From Alteromonas sp. ASW11-130 (GTDB lineage: Bacteria > Pseudomonadota > Gammaproteobacteria > Enterobacterales > Alteromonadaceae), in NCBI RefSeq assembly GCF_026183735.1, contig NZ_JAPFRE010000002.1:1-64000 (forward strand): a stretch of DNA of 64,000 nt. The letters are read 5' to 3'. Shown here piece after piece: positions 35,549 through 45,745 of the stretch. Numbering within the stretch: the stretch's first letter is position 1; each line of letters begins with the position of its first letter. The notes under the pieces were generated by a model. That model did not search any database. It was not told where the DNA came from and saw nothing but the letters and a program-made list of their open reading frames with translations. The translations under genes were made by a program, and so were the position numbers.

Positions 35549-37507
35549 ATGCAGGCTGATTTTCCTGAATTGCTGGAATTTTTGCTGCGTCACCCCCCTT
35601 TCGACGCTTTACCCGAAGACGCATTCGACGGACTTAATGAGCACGTGGAGATTGCCTATTTTAAGAAAGGGACGGATATTCTTAAACTTGGCGAGCACAT
35701 CGACAAGTGGTGCGTCATTCGGCAGGGCGCAGTCGAGATTTTCAGACGCAACGGCAGCCTGCATAACCGCCTCAGTACAGGTGGATTTTTTGGCGAGTTA
35801 AGTTTATTACAAGGTAAGCCCGTCCGGTTTCCCGTAAAGGCGTTAGAAGACACGTTGTTGTACCTTATCAGCGCAGAAAAGTTCCATTACCTCTTTGATA
35901 ATTACGATTCATTCGCCGATTTCGTCGAGGTTGAAGACCGCAGACGATTACGGCATGCCGTTCAAAAATCGGAAAATATTCAAAACCTGCTAACGGCCAA
36001 AGTAAGCGATCTTCTTGGTGAGAAACTGGAACCTGTTTCGCCTCAAACCACTGTACAAGAAGCAGCCACCTTTATGTGTGAACACAATACGTCCTCGGTT
36101 CTGGTGAAGGGTGATGTGGATGACCGAAAAGTCGTCGGTATCTTAACTGATGCAGACATACGCGCAAAGATTGTCAGTAAGGGTTTGCCCTTAACTACAC
36201 GTGTATACGAAGCGATGCAAAGTGACTTTCCCAGTATCACCACCGACAGGTTCGTTTATGAAGCGATGATGTCGATGCTTAAGAACAACGTTCAACATCT
36301 GGTGGTATTACCCAAATCTTCACCGGCTGAGTTACCTTCCACGTTATCTTCGCACAGCGATTCCGGCCAAACGAGTTCGCTATCCCCGGAAGGTATAATT
36401 AGTAACGTGGATCTCATTCGTTACGAATCACGCAATAGTCTATTTGTGGTGAGTAGTATTTTTGAAGCCGACTCAGTAGAAGCATTAGCTGCGCTGCGTG
36501 AAGATGTGGTCGCATCTTTTCTACGTATGGTAAATGAGGATGCGAACTCAACCATGATTGGCGGTGCATTAGCAGCCATCGGCCGAAGCTTCAAACAACG
36601 CTTATTAGAATTAGCAGAAATAAAGCTAGGACCGCCACCCATTCCGTATTGTTTTATAGCCTTGGGTTCGATGGCCCGAGAAGAACAGCTTTTGGTGACT
36701 GATCAGGATAATGGGATAATCTTAGATAACCGATTTGAAGAGGACGTTCACGATGCGTATTTTGCCGATTTAGCGCGTTTTGTTTGCGATGGATTACACC
36801 AGTGTGGTTATCCCTACTGTAAAGGGAACATCATGGCTACGAATAAGAAGTGGCGTCAGCCATACCGGCAATGGCAACGTTATTTTATCGATTGGATAGA
36901 ACACCCCACGCCAGAATCTTTGCTTCATAGCAACATATTTTTTGATCTTGACGGGGTGTTCGGAAGGACCGAATGGGCAGAAGAGTTGAATCGTCTGATA
37001 CTACACAAAGCCTACAAACACCCTCTTTTTCTTGCGAGTATGACACGCAATGCCCTAAGACGGACGCCTCCGTTAGGTTTTTTCAAAGATTTCGTAATGG
37101 AATCAGATGGACGGCATTCTAATTCAATTGATATGAAAAAACGCGGAACCTCCCCGATTTCTGATTTAGTGAGGATTCACGCGCTGGAAATTGGCTCAAC
37201 CAGTGCAAATACCAATGCGCGATTGCAAGATGTAATTCAATCAAATATTTTACCTAACGGAAGAGGTGAAGACTTGAGAGATGCGATGGAACTTATCGCT
37301 ATGGTAAGAATTCGTCACCAAGCGGTGGACGTAGAACAAGGTATAGAACCGGATAACAATATCGAACCTGATAACCTTTCAGAATTTGAGCGCAAACACT
37401 TAAAAGATGCATTTGAAGTAGTGACGAATGCACAACGCTACTTAAGGTTCCGTTACCAAGCTGGTCGCCAGTTCACACGAGACGCAGCGCCTTCGGTAAC
37501 AAGGTGA
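35549..37507 (+). CDS. cNMP-binding/CBS/DUF294 nucleotidyltransferase-like protein
   Basis: 652 residues. A cyclic-nucleotide-binding-type domain at about 20-125 (GGFFGELSLLQGKPVRFPVK), a CBS pair at about 150-285 with an insert rich in Ser, a DUF294 nucleotidyltransferase-like domain near 330-470 (ALGSMAREEQLLVTDQDNG, with the GS...DxD motif of GlnD-like enzymes) and a DUF294 C-terminal domain. Such proteins sit beside transporters or acetate genes and are thought to be regulators sensing nucleotides. It is followed 17 bp later by a DnaQ-type exonuclease, a standard pairing. A strong AGGAGG-like site precedes the ATG. Confidence 0.9.
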   Translation: MQADFPELLEFLLRHPPFDALPEDAFDGLNEHVEIAYFKKGTDILKLGEHIDKWCVIRQGAVEIFRRNGSLHNRLSTGGFFGELSLLQGKPVRFPVKALEDTLLYLISAEKFHYLFDNYDSFADFVEVEDRRRLRHAVQKSENIQNLLTAKVSDLLGEKLEPVSPQTTVQEAATFMCEHNTSSVLVKGDVDDRKVVGILTDADIRAKIVSKGLPLTTRVYEAMQSDFPSITTDRFVYEAMMSMLKNNVQHLVVLPKSSPAELPSTLSSHSDSGQTSSLSPEGIISNVDLIRYESRNSLFVVSSIFEADSVEALAALREDVVASFLRMVNEDANSTMIGGALAAIGRSFKQRLLELAEIKLGPPPIPYCFIALGSMAREEQLLVTDQDNGIILDNRFEEDVHDAYFADLARFVCDGLHQCGYPYCKGNIMATNKKWRQPYRQWQRYFIDWIEHPTPESLLHSNIFFDLDGVFGRTEWAEELNRLILHKAYKHPLFLASMTRNALRRTPPLGFFKDFVMESDGRHSNSIDMKKRGTSPISDLVRIHALEIGSTSANTNARLQDVIQSNILPNGRGEDLRDAMELIAMVRIRHQAVDVEQGIEPDNNIEPDNLSEFERKHLKDAFEVVTNAQRYLRFRYQAGRQFTRDAAPSVTR

Positions 37508-37524
37508 GTGAGCGTTCTTAATAT

Positions 37525-38265
37525 ATGTTTTACCTATCAAAAGATGATTTAAAACGAAAATCTAAGCGGCCTAGAGACTGGCAAGCGTACTATCGCAGCC
37601 AAACAAAGCTGACCACTGCCCCCCTGTTACAATCGTTTTATGATACCTTACCGGCCTCGCTGAATTCACATATATCTACCGTTCCATTAGTGGCTCTAGA
37701 TTTAGAAACCACTGGTTTAAATCGTAATCGCGATAGTATTGTAAGTATAGGGCTGGTTGAATTCAGTACCCAGCGCATTCGTTTGAATTCCACGCAATAC
37801 TGGATAGTTAGGCCTCCCAGTCAACTGCATGAAACGTCAGTGTTGGTGCATAGCCTAACCCACAGCCAAGTCGCTACGGCTCCAAATATTGAAACTATTC
37901 TGAAACAGTTGGTTCCTTTATTAGCGGGAAAGGTTGTCGTCGCCCATCATGCTTCTATAGAACGCCAATTCCTACTTAAAGCAGCGCAACGGGCGTTTAA
38001 TAGCGACTGGTATTTTCCGATGATAGATACGATGAAATTAGAGCGAAAATTGAATGAAGAAAAACAATCTTGGTGGCAAAAATGGTTTACGCATAAATAC
38101 CCTACTCTACAATTGAGAGATACCCGGATTCGGTATGGTCTACCTGGCTATCGCCAACATCATGCATTAAATGATGCGATTGCCTGTGCTGAATTATTTC
38201 AAGCGCAAATAGCGAATTTAGGCGAGGACACAATACTCGTCGAACTATTGGATAACGCACTGTAG
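37525..38265 (+). CDS. DnaQ-like 3'-5' exonuclease
   Basis: 246 residues. ExoI motif VALDLETTGLNRNRDSIVSI (catalytic Asp and Glu), ExoII around VVAHHASIERQFLL, and ExoIII H-A-L-N-D at HHALNDAIACAELF: a complete DEDDh active site. Paired with the DUF294 gene as in many Gammaproteobacteria. Role unclear; possibly nucleotide or RNA turnover linked to the sensor protein upstream. The ribosome site is weak, which fits coupling to the preceding gene. Confidence 0.85.
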   Translation: MFYLSKDDLKRKSKRPRDWQAYYRSQTKLTTAPLLQSFYDTLPASLNSHISTVPLVALDLETTGLNRNRDSIVSIGLVEFSTQRIRLNSTQYWIVRPPSQLHETSVLVHSLTHSQVATAPNIETILKQLVPLLAGKVVVAHHASIERQFLLKAAQRAFNSDWYFPMIDTMKLERKLNEEKQSWWQKWFTHKYPTLQLRDTRIRYGLPGYRQHHALNDAIACAELFQAQIANLGEDTILVELLDNAL

Positions 38266-38476
38266 GGGCTCAATAAACCCGGAGACCAGTTTAAGTTATA
38301 AAGCAACCACCACACATAGCTCTAAAGATGAATAGAGACGTCATTGCCCCACTTGACGACGCTCTCAATTTTATGCAAAGCAAATAGCACGTTGTATATC
38401 TGAAGGCCCTATGCCGCAATATTATTAAAAGCGGGTATGGATACTGCGCTCATTCTGTGTAAGGAAGTAGACAAGA

Positions 38477-38815
38477 TTATTGTTTTTTTAGACGGTTGAG
38501 ACGACCACCTGTGACTTTATCTGCGCGCCCTTCTTGCTTCGCTTTTTCAGCTCTGCGCTTTCTAACTTCCTTAGGATCTGCAATAAGTGGGCGATAAATT
38601 TCGATTCTATCGCCATCTTTTACTTCATCCTGCAACTTCGCAACCCTGCTCCAGACCCCGATTTTCTGCTGATTAAGATCGATTTCAGGATAAAGAGTTT
38701 GGATATTAGATAACTTAATCACTTCTTCTACTGTAGCCCCTTTGGCTATGGAGACTTCTACAATAGATTGCCTGTCGGGTAATGCGTAGGCGACTTCTAC
38801 TTTTATCATGCTCAT
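38477..38815 (-). CDS. rnfH: RnfH family ubiquitin-like protein
   Basis: 112 residues with a beta-grasp pattern: IKVEVAYALPDRQSIVEVSI, then VEEVIKLSNI, and IGVWSRVAKLQDEVKDGDRI ending EIYRPL. The tail is basic. RnfH is conserved beside ratA and smpB, but its function is not firmly known. Its ATG overlaps the ratA stop by four bases, so the two are translationally coupled. The 210-bp gap between this gene and the exonuclease to its left shows nothing. Confidence 0.88.
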   Translation of the reverse strand: MSMIKVEVAYALPDRQSIVEVSIAKGATVEEVIKLSNIQTLYPEIDLNQQKIGVWSRVAKLQDEVKDGDRIEIYRPLIADPKEVRKRRAEKAKQEGRADKVTGGRLNRLKKQ

Positions 38816-39243
38816 GCGTAAACCGTTCGCGCGCGTTCTGTAAAAGCATTCACCATACTAGCCGCCAGGCTACTGAATATTTTTCCGAACGCCAACTCTG
38901 CTAACTTGTTACTAAATTCAAATTCCAAATTAAGTTCGATTTTACAAGCTGACTCTGAAAGTGCTGAAAATGTCCAACCGCCTTGCAATTGCTTAAAGGG
39001 ACCATCAATCAGTGTCATTTCAATACGCTTAGTTGGGTGTAAGGTATTCAAGGTAGTAAACCACTGCTTAACGCCCGCCTTCGTGACTAATAATGAAGCT
39101 TTCATTTTTTCTGCATCAAAATCAAGTACTTTGCTATCAGCGCAACCAGGTAAAAACTGAGGATAGGATTCAACATCATTGACCAACTCAAACATGGCCT
39201 CGGCGCTGTACGCCACTAATGCGCTACGTTGAATGCTCGGCAT
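38812..39243 (-). CDS. ratA: RatA, START/COQ10-like protein
   Basis: 143 residues with the START-like signature VAYSAEAMFELVNDVESYPQ, then FLPGCADSKV, and a C-terminal amphipathic helix LAASMVNAFTERARTVYA. Homologues bind ubiquinone-type lipids (COQ10) and E. coli RatA was reported to interfere with 70S formation. It is divergent from smpB with about 160 bp between them, the classical arrangement. Confidence 0.9.
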   Translation of the reverse strand: MPSIQRSALVAYSAEAMFELVNDVESYPQFLPGCADSKVLDFDAEKMKASLLVTKAGVKQWFTTLNTLHPTKRIEMTLIDGPFKQLQGGWTFSALSESACKIELNLEFEFSNKLAELAFGKIFSSLAASMVNAFTERARTVYA

Positions 39244-39391
39244 AAACTCTGATCTCTTAAACTAAATAATGTACCAATAAAAACTGCGCTGAGTGTATCA
39301 TGAGATTTTTCTACCACCTACCCTTCTGTTTTTGTTCTGCATCCCCATAAAATGTTTTCGTGACAATCTAAAGACTTTAGCGAATGAGTGG

Positions 39392-39397
39392 GTATAA
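39392..39397 (+). promoter_or_regulatory. Putative -10 box of smpB
   Basis: TATAAT ending 8 bases before the smpB ATG. A candidate -35 (AGACTT, 39371-39376) is 15 bases upstream. Another promoter further up may exist. Confidence 0.4.
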
Positions 39398-39405
39398 TAA
39401 CGCGC

Positions 39406-39882
39406 ATGAAAAAAAATAAAGATAACAAGAACAGTACCGGTACTATCGCGCTGAATAAAAAAGCCCGCCACGATTATCATCTTGAAGATAAATTCGAAGC
39501 AGGTATCGCGCTACAGGGCTGGGAGCTTAAAAGCCTTCGTGCGGGTAAAGCGAACATCACTGACACGTATGTTATTATCCAGAACGGCGAGGCCTATTTA
39601 GTGGGTGCGCGTATTTCACCGCTCACTCAAGCGTCTACTCACGTGATTTGTGAACCAGAACGCTCACGAAAGCTATTGCTTAACAAACGTGAAATTGATC
39701 GACTGATGGGCGCGCGGGATCGTCAAGGCTACAGTATCATCGCGACTGCCATGTACTGGAAGAAATGCTGGGTAAAATTAGAAATTTATTTAGCCAAAGG
39801 TAAACAGGAACACGATAAGCGCGATACGATTAAAGACCGTGACTGGCAACGCCAGAAAGAGCGTGTAATGAAACATGGTTAA
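39406..39882 (+). CDS. smpB: tmRNA-binding protein SmpB
   Basis: 158 residues from ATG 39406. The core [20 protein letters not shown] and [14 protein letters not shown] is unmistakable. The C terminus [12 protein letters not shown] is the tail that enters the mRNA channel. SmpB delivers tmRNA to stalled ribosomes; ssrA lies 87 bp downstream. An upstream in-frame GTG (39388) is unlikely because a perfect TATAAT at 39392-39397 lies inside that extension. If that box is the promoter, the transcript would be almost leaderless, and no ribosome site is visible. Confidence 0.95.
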   Translation: MKKNKDNKNSTGTIALNKKARHDYHLEDKFEAGIALQGWELKSLRAGKANITDTYVIIQNGEAYLVGARISPLTQASTHVICEPERSRKLLLNKREIDRLMGARDRQGYSIIATAMYWKKCWVKLEIYLAKGKQEHDKRDTIKDRDWQRQKERVMKHG

Positions 39883-39969
39883 CAAATAACCGTTTATTAG
39901 GAAAATCAACGGACTTAGTATAAGTTAATGTTTTCCTAAGAAGTATTATGTTATACTTCACCACTCCTC

Positions 39970-40327
39970 GGGGCTGATTAGGATTCGACAGGATCTAGGA
40001 AGCTGGAGGTGCATGCAGAGGTGCGGTTTGCCTCTTAAAAAAGCCGCATTTAAATAGTCGCAAACGACGAAAACTACGCACTAGCCGCTTAATAACCGGT
40101 ATAGGCCCTTCCACCACAGCTTTGTTTGCTAGCGTGGATTCGGAAGGTCATATAAGCAAACTAGCGAGGGAAACTTTCCTGAGGTTGAACCGCGAAATAG
40201 TATCAGGACCGCTACGAGGAATCCTGTTTGCCGGAGTCCGAAGTAGTTAAAGAAAAGACAAACTAAGCATGTAGTACCAAAAGTAGACATTTTCTGGACG
40301 CGGGTTCAAATCCCGCCAGCTCCACCA
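39970..40327 (+). ncRNA. ssrA: tmRNA
   Basis: Starts GGGGCTGATTAGGATTCGAC and ends with the tRNA-like T arm GGGTTCAAATCCC and GCTCCACCA; the ends pair as the acceptor stem. The resume codon GCA is at 40060-40062 and the reading frame gives ANDENYALAA and a TAA (40090-40092), the same tag as in E. coli. Length 358 nt. The CCA is encoded. Function: rescue of stalled ribosomes and tagging for ClpXP, with SmpB encoded just upstream. Confidence 0.97.
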
Positions 40328-40334
40328 AATTTAA

Positions 40335-40358
40335 AAAAGACACTTTCGAGTGTCTTTT
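40335..40358. terminator. tmRNA terminator (bidirectional)
   Basis: AAAAGACACT, TTCG tetraloop, AGTGTCTTTT. It can also serve the convergent diguanylate cyclase gene whose stop is five bases away. Confidence 0.85.
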
Positions 40359-40362
40359 ATTG

Positions 40363-41844
40363 TTATTCAAACACCTCAATTCGATTGCGACCCATCTCTT
40401 TCGCCTGATAAAGCGCTTTATCAGCCATGTTGATCAACTTACTGTTCGTTAAAACCGTACTGCATTTTTGACTAGCGATCCCTATACTTACGGAAAGTAC
40501 ATCGCTGTCAGGTGAAACTTGAAAGGGAATGGCTAATTGTTGCACTGCCTGCATCGCAAGTTCTGCGATATAGTAAGCTTGCTCAGTGTCGGTTTGGGGC
40601 AGGATAATGACAAACTCTTCTCCCCCGTAGCGTGCGGCTAAATCATCACAGCGTCTGCAACAGCTTTGAAATGCTTGCGCTACCTGTTTCAACGCTTCGT
40701 CTCCAGCAACGTGACCATAGGTATCATTAAAGAGTTTAAAGCGGTCGACATCAATAAGCAGTAAGCTGATAGCTTCCTGCTCTCTGGTTCCCCTGCGTAT
40801 CGCGCTTTCAAGTTTGGTGTCAAATTGCCTGCGATTTGCGATCCCGGTTAAACCATCAGAGTTAGCTAAATGATCAAGTTGTTTATTTGCTTCAGCCAGT
40901 TTGTTTGTGACCTCCTCCAGCGATTGCTTGTTGGTCATATTTGCCAAGGTATTACTGACAATTTCGCCAATCAATTTAAGGTAGATGACATCATGTTCGC
41001 GCCAGTTATTGGCGCTGCCTACTATATCGCAACCAATAAAACCAAATAAGTTTCCGTTGAGATGAATTGAAGTACATAACACTGCCCCAATACGCTCTCG
41101 TTCAAATTCTTGTTTTTCAAGTGCTGCACTCGCTGGCAACTTGCTAACATCGTTTACTTTAAACACATGTTCAGTTTTGATGACGTTATAGAAATAAGGC
41201 AAATCGTCTGCGCAAACACCTTTAAGCTCGTCTTTATGAGGGGTTATGCCCGGCGCTACCCACTCGTGGGTGTTATCCATCAACGTGCCGTTTTCATAGA
41301 ATTGAAAAATATAACAACGATCGACGCCACTGAACTCTCCAAATGCACCAAGCTTCATCTCGATAAGTTCGTCTAGATTGTCTGAGCTGACATTAATTAG
41401 CTGAGACGAAATTCTGGAAAGCAAGCGGTTAAATTCTAGATGATTGGCAAGGGGTGACCCTAGGGCTGGTTGTTGATGGGTTAAGTCATTGTTCTGAACA
41501 TTGGTTAAATGGAGCACTACCAGATGAAGGCCATTTAACTTAATTAACGAACCTTTGATAATACAATTTAGATTTTTAGCGGGGCTGGTGATCCTGACCT
41601 TTAATTTAACCACATGTTGCTGGGCACAACGCTTAAACGGATGCGCATCATCCACCAAGAGACGTTTGCTTTTTGCATCGTAAAACTTTAATCCTTGTAG
41701 AAACTCATCACAAAGCCGATCTGTTCCAAATAGCTTTAGACAGGCTTTACTCGCGTGGATGGTGTTGTCGTCAACACGCTTAACAAGCAAGCTGGCAGGT
41801 ATCTGCCTAATCAGTTCCATGCTACCCGTATCGGTCAATTTCAT
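40363..41844 (-). CDS. GAF-GGDEF diguanylate cyclase
   Basis: 493 residues. An N-terminal PAS-like region (about 1-125, ILVKRVDDNTIHASKACLKL type) and a GAF domain at about 145-310 (FGEFSGVDRCYIFQFYENG). A short coiled linker precedes the GGDEF domain at about 330-490, with DGLTGIANRRQFD and AARYGGEEFVIIL. The active loop GGEEF is intact. RCDD five residues before it is a complete inhibitory I-site, so product feedback is expected. No TM segments: it is a cytoplasmic sensor making cyclic di-GMP. Its ligand is unknown. Confidence 0.92.
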   Translation of the reverse strand: MKLTDTGSMELIRQIPASLLVKRVDDNTIHASKACLKLFGTDRLCDEFLQGLKFYDAKSKRLLVDDAHPFKRCAQQHVVKLKVRITSPAKNLNCIIKGSLIKLNGLHLVVLHLTNVQNNDLTHQQPALGSPLANHLEFNRLLSRISSQLINVSSDNLDELIEMKLGAFGEFSGVDRCYIFQFYENGTLMDNTHEWVAPGITPHKDELKGVCADDLPYFYNVIKTEHVFKVNDVSKLPASAALEKQEFERERIGAVLCTSIHLNGNLFGFIGCDIVGSANNWREHDVIYLKLIGEIVSNTLANMTNKQSLEEVTNKLAEANKQLDHLANSDGLTGIANRRQFDTKLESAIRRGTREQEAISLLLIDVDRFKLFNDTYGHVAGDEALKQVAQAFQSCCRRCDDLAARYGGEEFVIILPQTDTEQAYYIAELAMQAVQQLAIPFQVSPDSDVLSVSIGIASQKCSTVLTNSKLINMADKALYQAKEMGRNRIEVFE

Positions 41845-42077
41845 TCCTATGCTGAAACCTATTCATTTAGAGTAGCATTGTTATAAAAAAAAACTCAACC
41901 GTTCAATTATGAAGCTTAGTATATAAGTATGGTTTTAAACAAAGTATACCTGACCGGTGGCGAGCTTCCCTTCCGTATAATTCGAAATTAACGAACCTAT
42001 GAGTTCATTTTTTACGCTGTTACCAATCACTCATCAGTCATACACTAATGCTAAGTAAATAAGAACCATATTTCTCA

Positions 42078-42770
42078 ATGATTTATTTTAGACGCGCAAC
42101 TGAGCGAGGTACAGCGAACTTTGGTTGGTTGCAAAGCCGACATTCTTTCTCATTTGGTCATTATTACGATCCCCAACATATGGGCTTTTCTGTATTACGC
42201 GTCATTAACGACGATGTGGTTAAAGGCGGAGCCGGTTTTGATACTCATGGTCATAAAGATATGGAAATTATCTCCTATGTTCTGAAGGGAGCTATTGAGC
42301 ATAAAGACAGTGAAGGTAACGCTTATGTCGTTCCTGCAGGCGATGTGCAACGTATGAGTGCAGGCACGGGTATTTTGCATTCTGAATTCAACCATTCCAA
42401 ACATGATGAAGTACGATTCTTACAGATTTGGATCGTGCCCAATAAGCAGGGTATTACGCCGTCCTATGAGCAAAAAACTGTCTGTCAAACTGAAAAGTTA
42501 ACCCCCCTGGTGACCGCGGATGGACGAAAAAATTCTTTAACCATGCAGCAAAATGCAAGTTTATATCGGCTTGTTTTAAATGAGGGGGATGTAATTAGTT
42601 TATCTGCTGAGTCTCAGTGGGGCTATTTGCACATCATTGACGGTGAGACACAAGTAGGTGAGCATAATCTTTGTGCAGGCGACGCCATCGGTGTAACCGA
42701 AGGCACGTTAGATATTCAGGCAGCAACGCAATTAACGGCGCTATGGTTTGAATTACCGGCTCAAGCCTAA
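42078..42770 (+). CDS. Pirin family bicupin (YhhW-like)
   Basis: 230 residues. The start RRATERGTANFGWLQSRHSF and GFDTHGHKDMEIISYVLKG carry the metal-binding His/His/Glu of pirins, followed by MSAGTGILHSEFNHS. Close in layout to E. coli YhhW, which degrades quercetin in vitro; the physiological role is unclear. The C-terminal cupin is weaker, as usual. Single gene. Confidence 0.9.
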   Translation: MIYFRRATERGTANFGWLQSRHSFSFGHYYDPQHMGFSVLRVINDDVVKGGAGFDTHGHKDMEIISYVLKGAIEHKDSEGNAYVVPAGDVQRMSAGTGILHSEFNHSKHDEVRFLQIWIVPNKQGITPSYEQKTVCQTEKLTPLVTADGRKNSLTMQQNASLYRLVLNEGDVISLSAESQWGYLHIIDGETQVGEHNLCAGDAIGVTEGTLDIQAATQLTALWFELPAQA

Positions 42771-42836
42771 AGCCCGTTACTATTGTAACGTGTGTTATTA
42801 GCTTTAGGTTCGTACTTCAAAGCACAGGAGGCAGTG

Positions 42837-43304
42837 CTACAGCTCCCTCGCAGCGGTCTTTAATATTCGCCACTCATCTTTATTAACTGGCATAATAGAT
42901 AATCGGTGCCCCTTCTTAACCAGTCCAATATCGGTTATCCCGGGCATAGACTTAATCTTTTTAAGTGGTAGCACTTGAGCGAATTTTTCTTTAAATTTCA
43001 CATCTACCCGATACCATCGCGGGTCAGTTCGATTTGCCTTTGGATCATAATAGGCTGATTCGGGATCAAATTGCGTTTCATCGGCGTAACCGGCTTTCAC
43101 TACCGTGGCAATACCAGCTATACCAACCTCTTTACAACTTGAGTGGTAAATGAATACTTCATCCTCTTGTGCCACTTCATCTCGCAGAAAGTTTCGTGCC
43201 TGATAATTGCGTACGCCGTCCCACGGTTCAGTTTGGTGAGGTCTACTGATGAGATCGTCTATGCCAAACGTGTCTGGTTCCGTTTTAAATAGCCAATAGT
43301 TCAT
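42837..43304 (-). CDS. EVE domain protein
   Basis: About 155 residues from the ATG at 43304; an earlier GTG-initiated form adds ten unlikely residues. MNYWLFKTEPDTFGIDDLIS, then WDGVRNYQARNFLRDEV and VFIYHSSCKEVGIAGIATVV are diagnostic. EVE domains are PUA-related and bind modified bases. This stand-alone form is widespread in proteobacteria and is often near general metabolism genes. No restriction or defence genes are adjacent. Confidence 0.9.
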   Translation of the reverse strand: MNYWLFKTEPDTFGIDDLISRPHQTEPWDGVRNYQARNFLRDEVAQEDEVFIYHSSCKEVGIAGIATVVKAGYADETQFDPESAYYDPKANRTDPRWYRVDVKFKEKFAQVLPLKKIKSMPGITDIGLVKKGHRLSIMPVNKDEWRILKTAAREL

Positions 43305-43481
43305 AAAAAATTCGCAAAAGTAAATGTGACACACTGTAATAATAAAAGCTTAAGCCAGTTCTTTGTTTTCACAACATATTTTTCCGTAAAAAATATCGAG
43401 TGGTTAAATTTTGACTAATCCCTAGGCGATAGCCACCCTAGCCTGCTATAATGCGCGCCCCGTTTTTTTCTGGTCTTTGAT

Positions 43482-45650
43482 ATGCAAGCAACAATAAAAG
43501 CAGATCGTGGTCTGTTTTCTTACCCAAAGTACTGGCCTCATTGTTTAGGTACAGCGCCATTTCTCCCAATGTCTAAAAAGGAAATGGATGAGCTCGGTTG
43601 GGATAGTTGCGACATTATTTTAGTAACAGGCGATGCTTATGTTGACCACCCGAGTTTTGGCATGGCTGTTGTCGGACGCGTTTTGGAGGCACACGGCTTT
43701 AGAGTGGGTATTATTGCGCAGCCTGACTGGACCAGTAAAGACGATTTCATGAAACTGGGTGAGCCTAATCTGTATTTCGGTGTCACTGCAGGCAACATGG
43801 ATTCTATGATTAATCGCTACACAGCGGATAAAAAAATACGCCATGACGACGCGTATACGCCTGACAACATTGGCGGCAAACGGCCCGATCGCGCGGTTAC
43901 CGTTTATAGTCAGCGCTGTAAGGAAGCGTACAAGGGAATTCCAGTAATAATTGGCGGTATCGAAGCGAGCTTACGTCGAATAGCTCACTACGACTACTGG
44001 TCTGAAAAGGTCCGTCGAAGCGCTTTGTTCGATGCCAAAGCCGACATGTTAATGTTTGGTAATGCCGAACGCCCTCTTGTTGAAGTCACGCACCGTTTAG
44101 CAGCGGGTGAAAACATTGCCGATATTCGTGATGTACGTGGAACAGCTATTATAGTTAAAGAGGCGCTACCCGAATGGCAGGGGGTGGACTCTACATCAAT
44201 TGATCGCCCTGGAAAAATTGAGCCTATTCCTAGTCCCTATATGGAAGAGCCAGAGTGTGACAAAAAGGAAGCAGAGCCAGATAATGCAAACGCTGCAAAA
44301 GCCATTGTTATACAGCCGCCTGAGCGACGCAAGCCATGGGAAAATGTATACGTTAAACTGCCAGCCTTTGAGACCGTTAAAGACAATAAGGTTCTCTATG
44401 CGCATACTTCCCGAATTCTACATCAGGAAACTAACCCAGGTTGCGCCCGCGCGTTAATGCAACGCCATGGCAATCGTCATATCTGGATAAACCCGCCAGC
44501 GATGCCCTTAGAAACAGAAGAAATGGACGCGGTATTCGATTTGCCTTATCAGCGTGTCCCTCATCCTGTATACGGGAAAGCGAAAATTCCAGCGTATGAG
44601 ATGATCCGTTTTTCGGTCAACATCATGCGAGGGTGTTATGGAGGCTGCACGTTCTGCTCCATCACCGAGCACGAAGGGCGAATTATTCAAAGCCGTTCTG
44701 AAGACTCTATTATTCGTGAAATAGAACAAATCCGCGATAATGTTCCTGGCTTTACTGGCGTGATTTCGGATTTAGGTGGCCCGACAGCAAATATGTATCG
44801 TTTACGCTGTAAAAGTCCAAAAGCAGAAGCCACATGCAGACGCCCCTCGTGCGTGTACCCTAGCATATGTGCACACATGGATACCGACCATACACCAACA
44901 ATAGATTTATACCGCCGCGCTCGTGATTTACCCGGTATAAAAAAGATCTTGATTGCTTCAGGTGTACGCTATGACCTTGCAGTAGAAGACCCTGCTTATG
45001 TGCGTGAACTTGCATTACACCATGTAGGTGGTTATTTAAAGATTGCTCCTGAGCATACTGAAGATGGCCCGCTCAGCAAAATGATGAAACCTGGTATGGG
45101 TAGCTATTACCGGTTTAAAGAACTATTCGATAAGTACTCGCAAGAAGCCGGTAAAAAACAGTACCTCATTCCCTATTTCATCGCGTCGCATCCAGGCACA
45201 ACAGATGAGGACATGCTAAATTTAGCTATATGGTTGAAGGAAAACCGTTTTAAGTTAGATCAGGTACAAAACTTTTATCCGTCGCCCATGGCCACTGCGA
45301 CTACCATGTATCACACTGAAGTGAATTCATTAAGAAAAGTAACGAAAGATAGCGAAGCTGTCCCGTCTGCAAAAGGCGAAATTCATCGACGCCTACATAA
45401 AGCCATGCTGCGATACCACGATCCTAAAAACTTCGCTCAAATTCGAGAAGCGTTGATCAAAATGGGGCGCGAAGATCTCATTGGCCGCGGTCCTCAACAT
45501 TTAGTCCCGCCTGCGTCGGCTAAAGAAAAACATCAAAAAGCGCGTCCGGGTAAACGTGGTGAGAGAGCATTAACCAAGCATACTGGTCTACCACCTCAGC
45601 CTACCTATAAGAAGCATGGTGGGAAAAAGAAGGTTAAAGCAAAAAACTAA
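43482..45650 (+). CDS. ygiQ: YgiQ family radical SAM protein
   Basis: 722 residues. N-terminal YgiQ domain with [20 protein letters not shown], then a radical SAM core with the 4Fe-4S motif CYGGCTFC (CxxxCxxC) near residue 390 and [14 protein letters not shown] in the C-terminal part. The tail is Lys-rich. Function is unknown despite wide conservation. Monocistronic, ending at the hairpin at 45685-45706. Confidence 0.93.
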   Translation: MQATIKADRGLFSYPKYWPHCLGTAPFLPMSKKEMDELGWDSCDIILVTGDAYVDHPSFGMAVVGRVLEAHGFRVGIIAQPDWTSKDDFMKLGEPNLYFGVTAGNMDSMINRYTADKKIRHDDAYTPDNIGGKRPDRAVTVYSQRCKEAYKGIPVIIGGIEASLRRIAHYDYWSEKVRRSALFDAKADMLMFGNAERPLVEVTHRLAAGENIADIRDVRGTAIIVKEALPEWQGVDSTSIDRPGKIEPIPSPYMEEPECDKKEAEPDNANAAKAIVIQPPERRKPWENVYVKLPAFETVKDNKVLYAHTSRILHQETNPGCARALMQRHGNRHIWINPPAMPLETEEMDAVFDLPYQRVPHPVYGKAKIPAYEMIRFSVNIMRGCYGGCTFCSITEHEGRIIQSRSEDSIIREIEQIRDNVPGFTGVISDLGGPTANMYRLRCKSPKAEATCRRPSCVYPSICAHMDTDHTPTIDLYRRARDLPGIKKILIASGVRYDLAVEDPAYVRELALHHVGGYLKIAPEHTEDGPLSKMMKPGMGSYYRFKELFDKYSQEAGKKQYLIPYFIASHPGTTDEDMLNLAIWLKENRFKLDQVQNFYPSPMATATTMYHTEVNSLRKVTKDSEAVPSAKGEIHRRLHKAMLRYHDPKNFAQIREALIKMGREDLIGRGPQHLVPPASAKEKHQKARPGKRGERALTKHTGLPPQPTYKKHGGKKKVKAKN

Positions 45651-45684
45651 GTTTGATTCTGGATAGTGTCGTGATTGTAGCAAA

Positions 45685-45706
45685 GATGCCCGTTTTCACG
45701 GGCATC
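45685..45706. terminator. Hairpin between convergent ygiQ and ahpF
   Basis: GATGCCCGT, TTTC loop, ACGGGCATC: nine pairs. Little U-run on either side; it may stop both convergent transcripts. Confidence 0.6.
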
Positions 45707-45745
45707 ACTATTTAGAGGGTTTAACAACTGAAAGAAGCATTCGTA

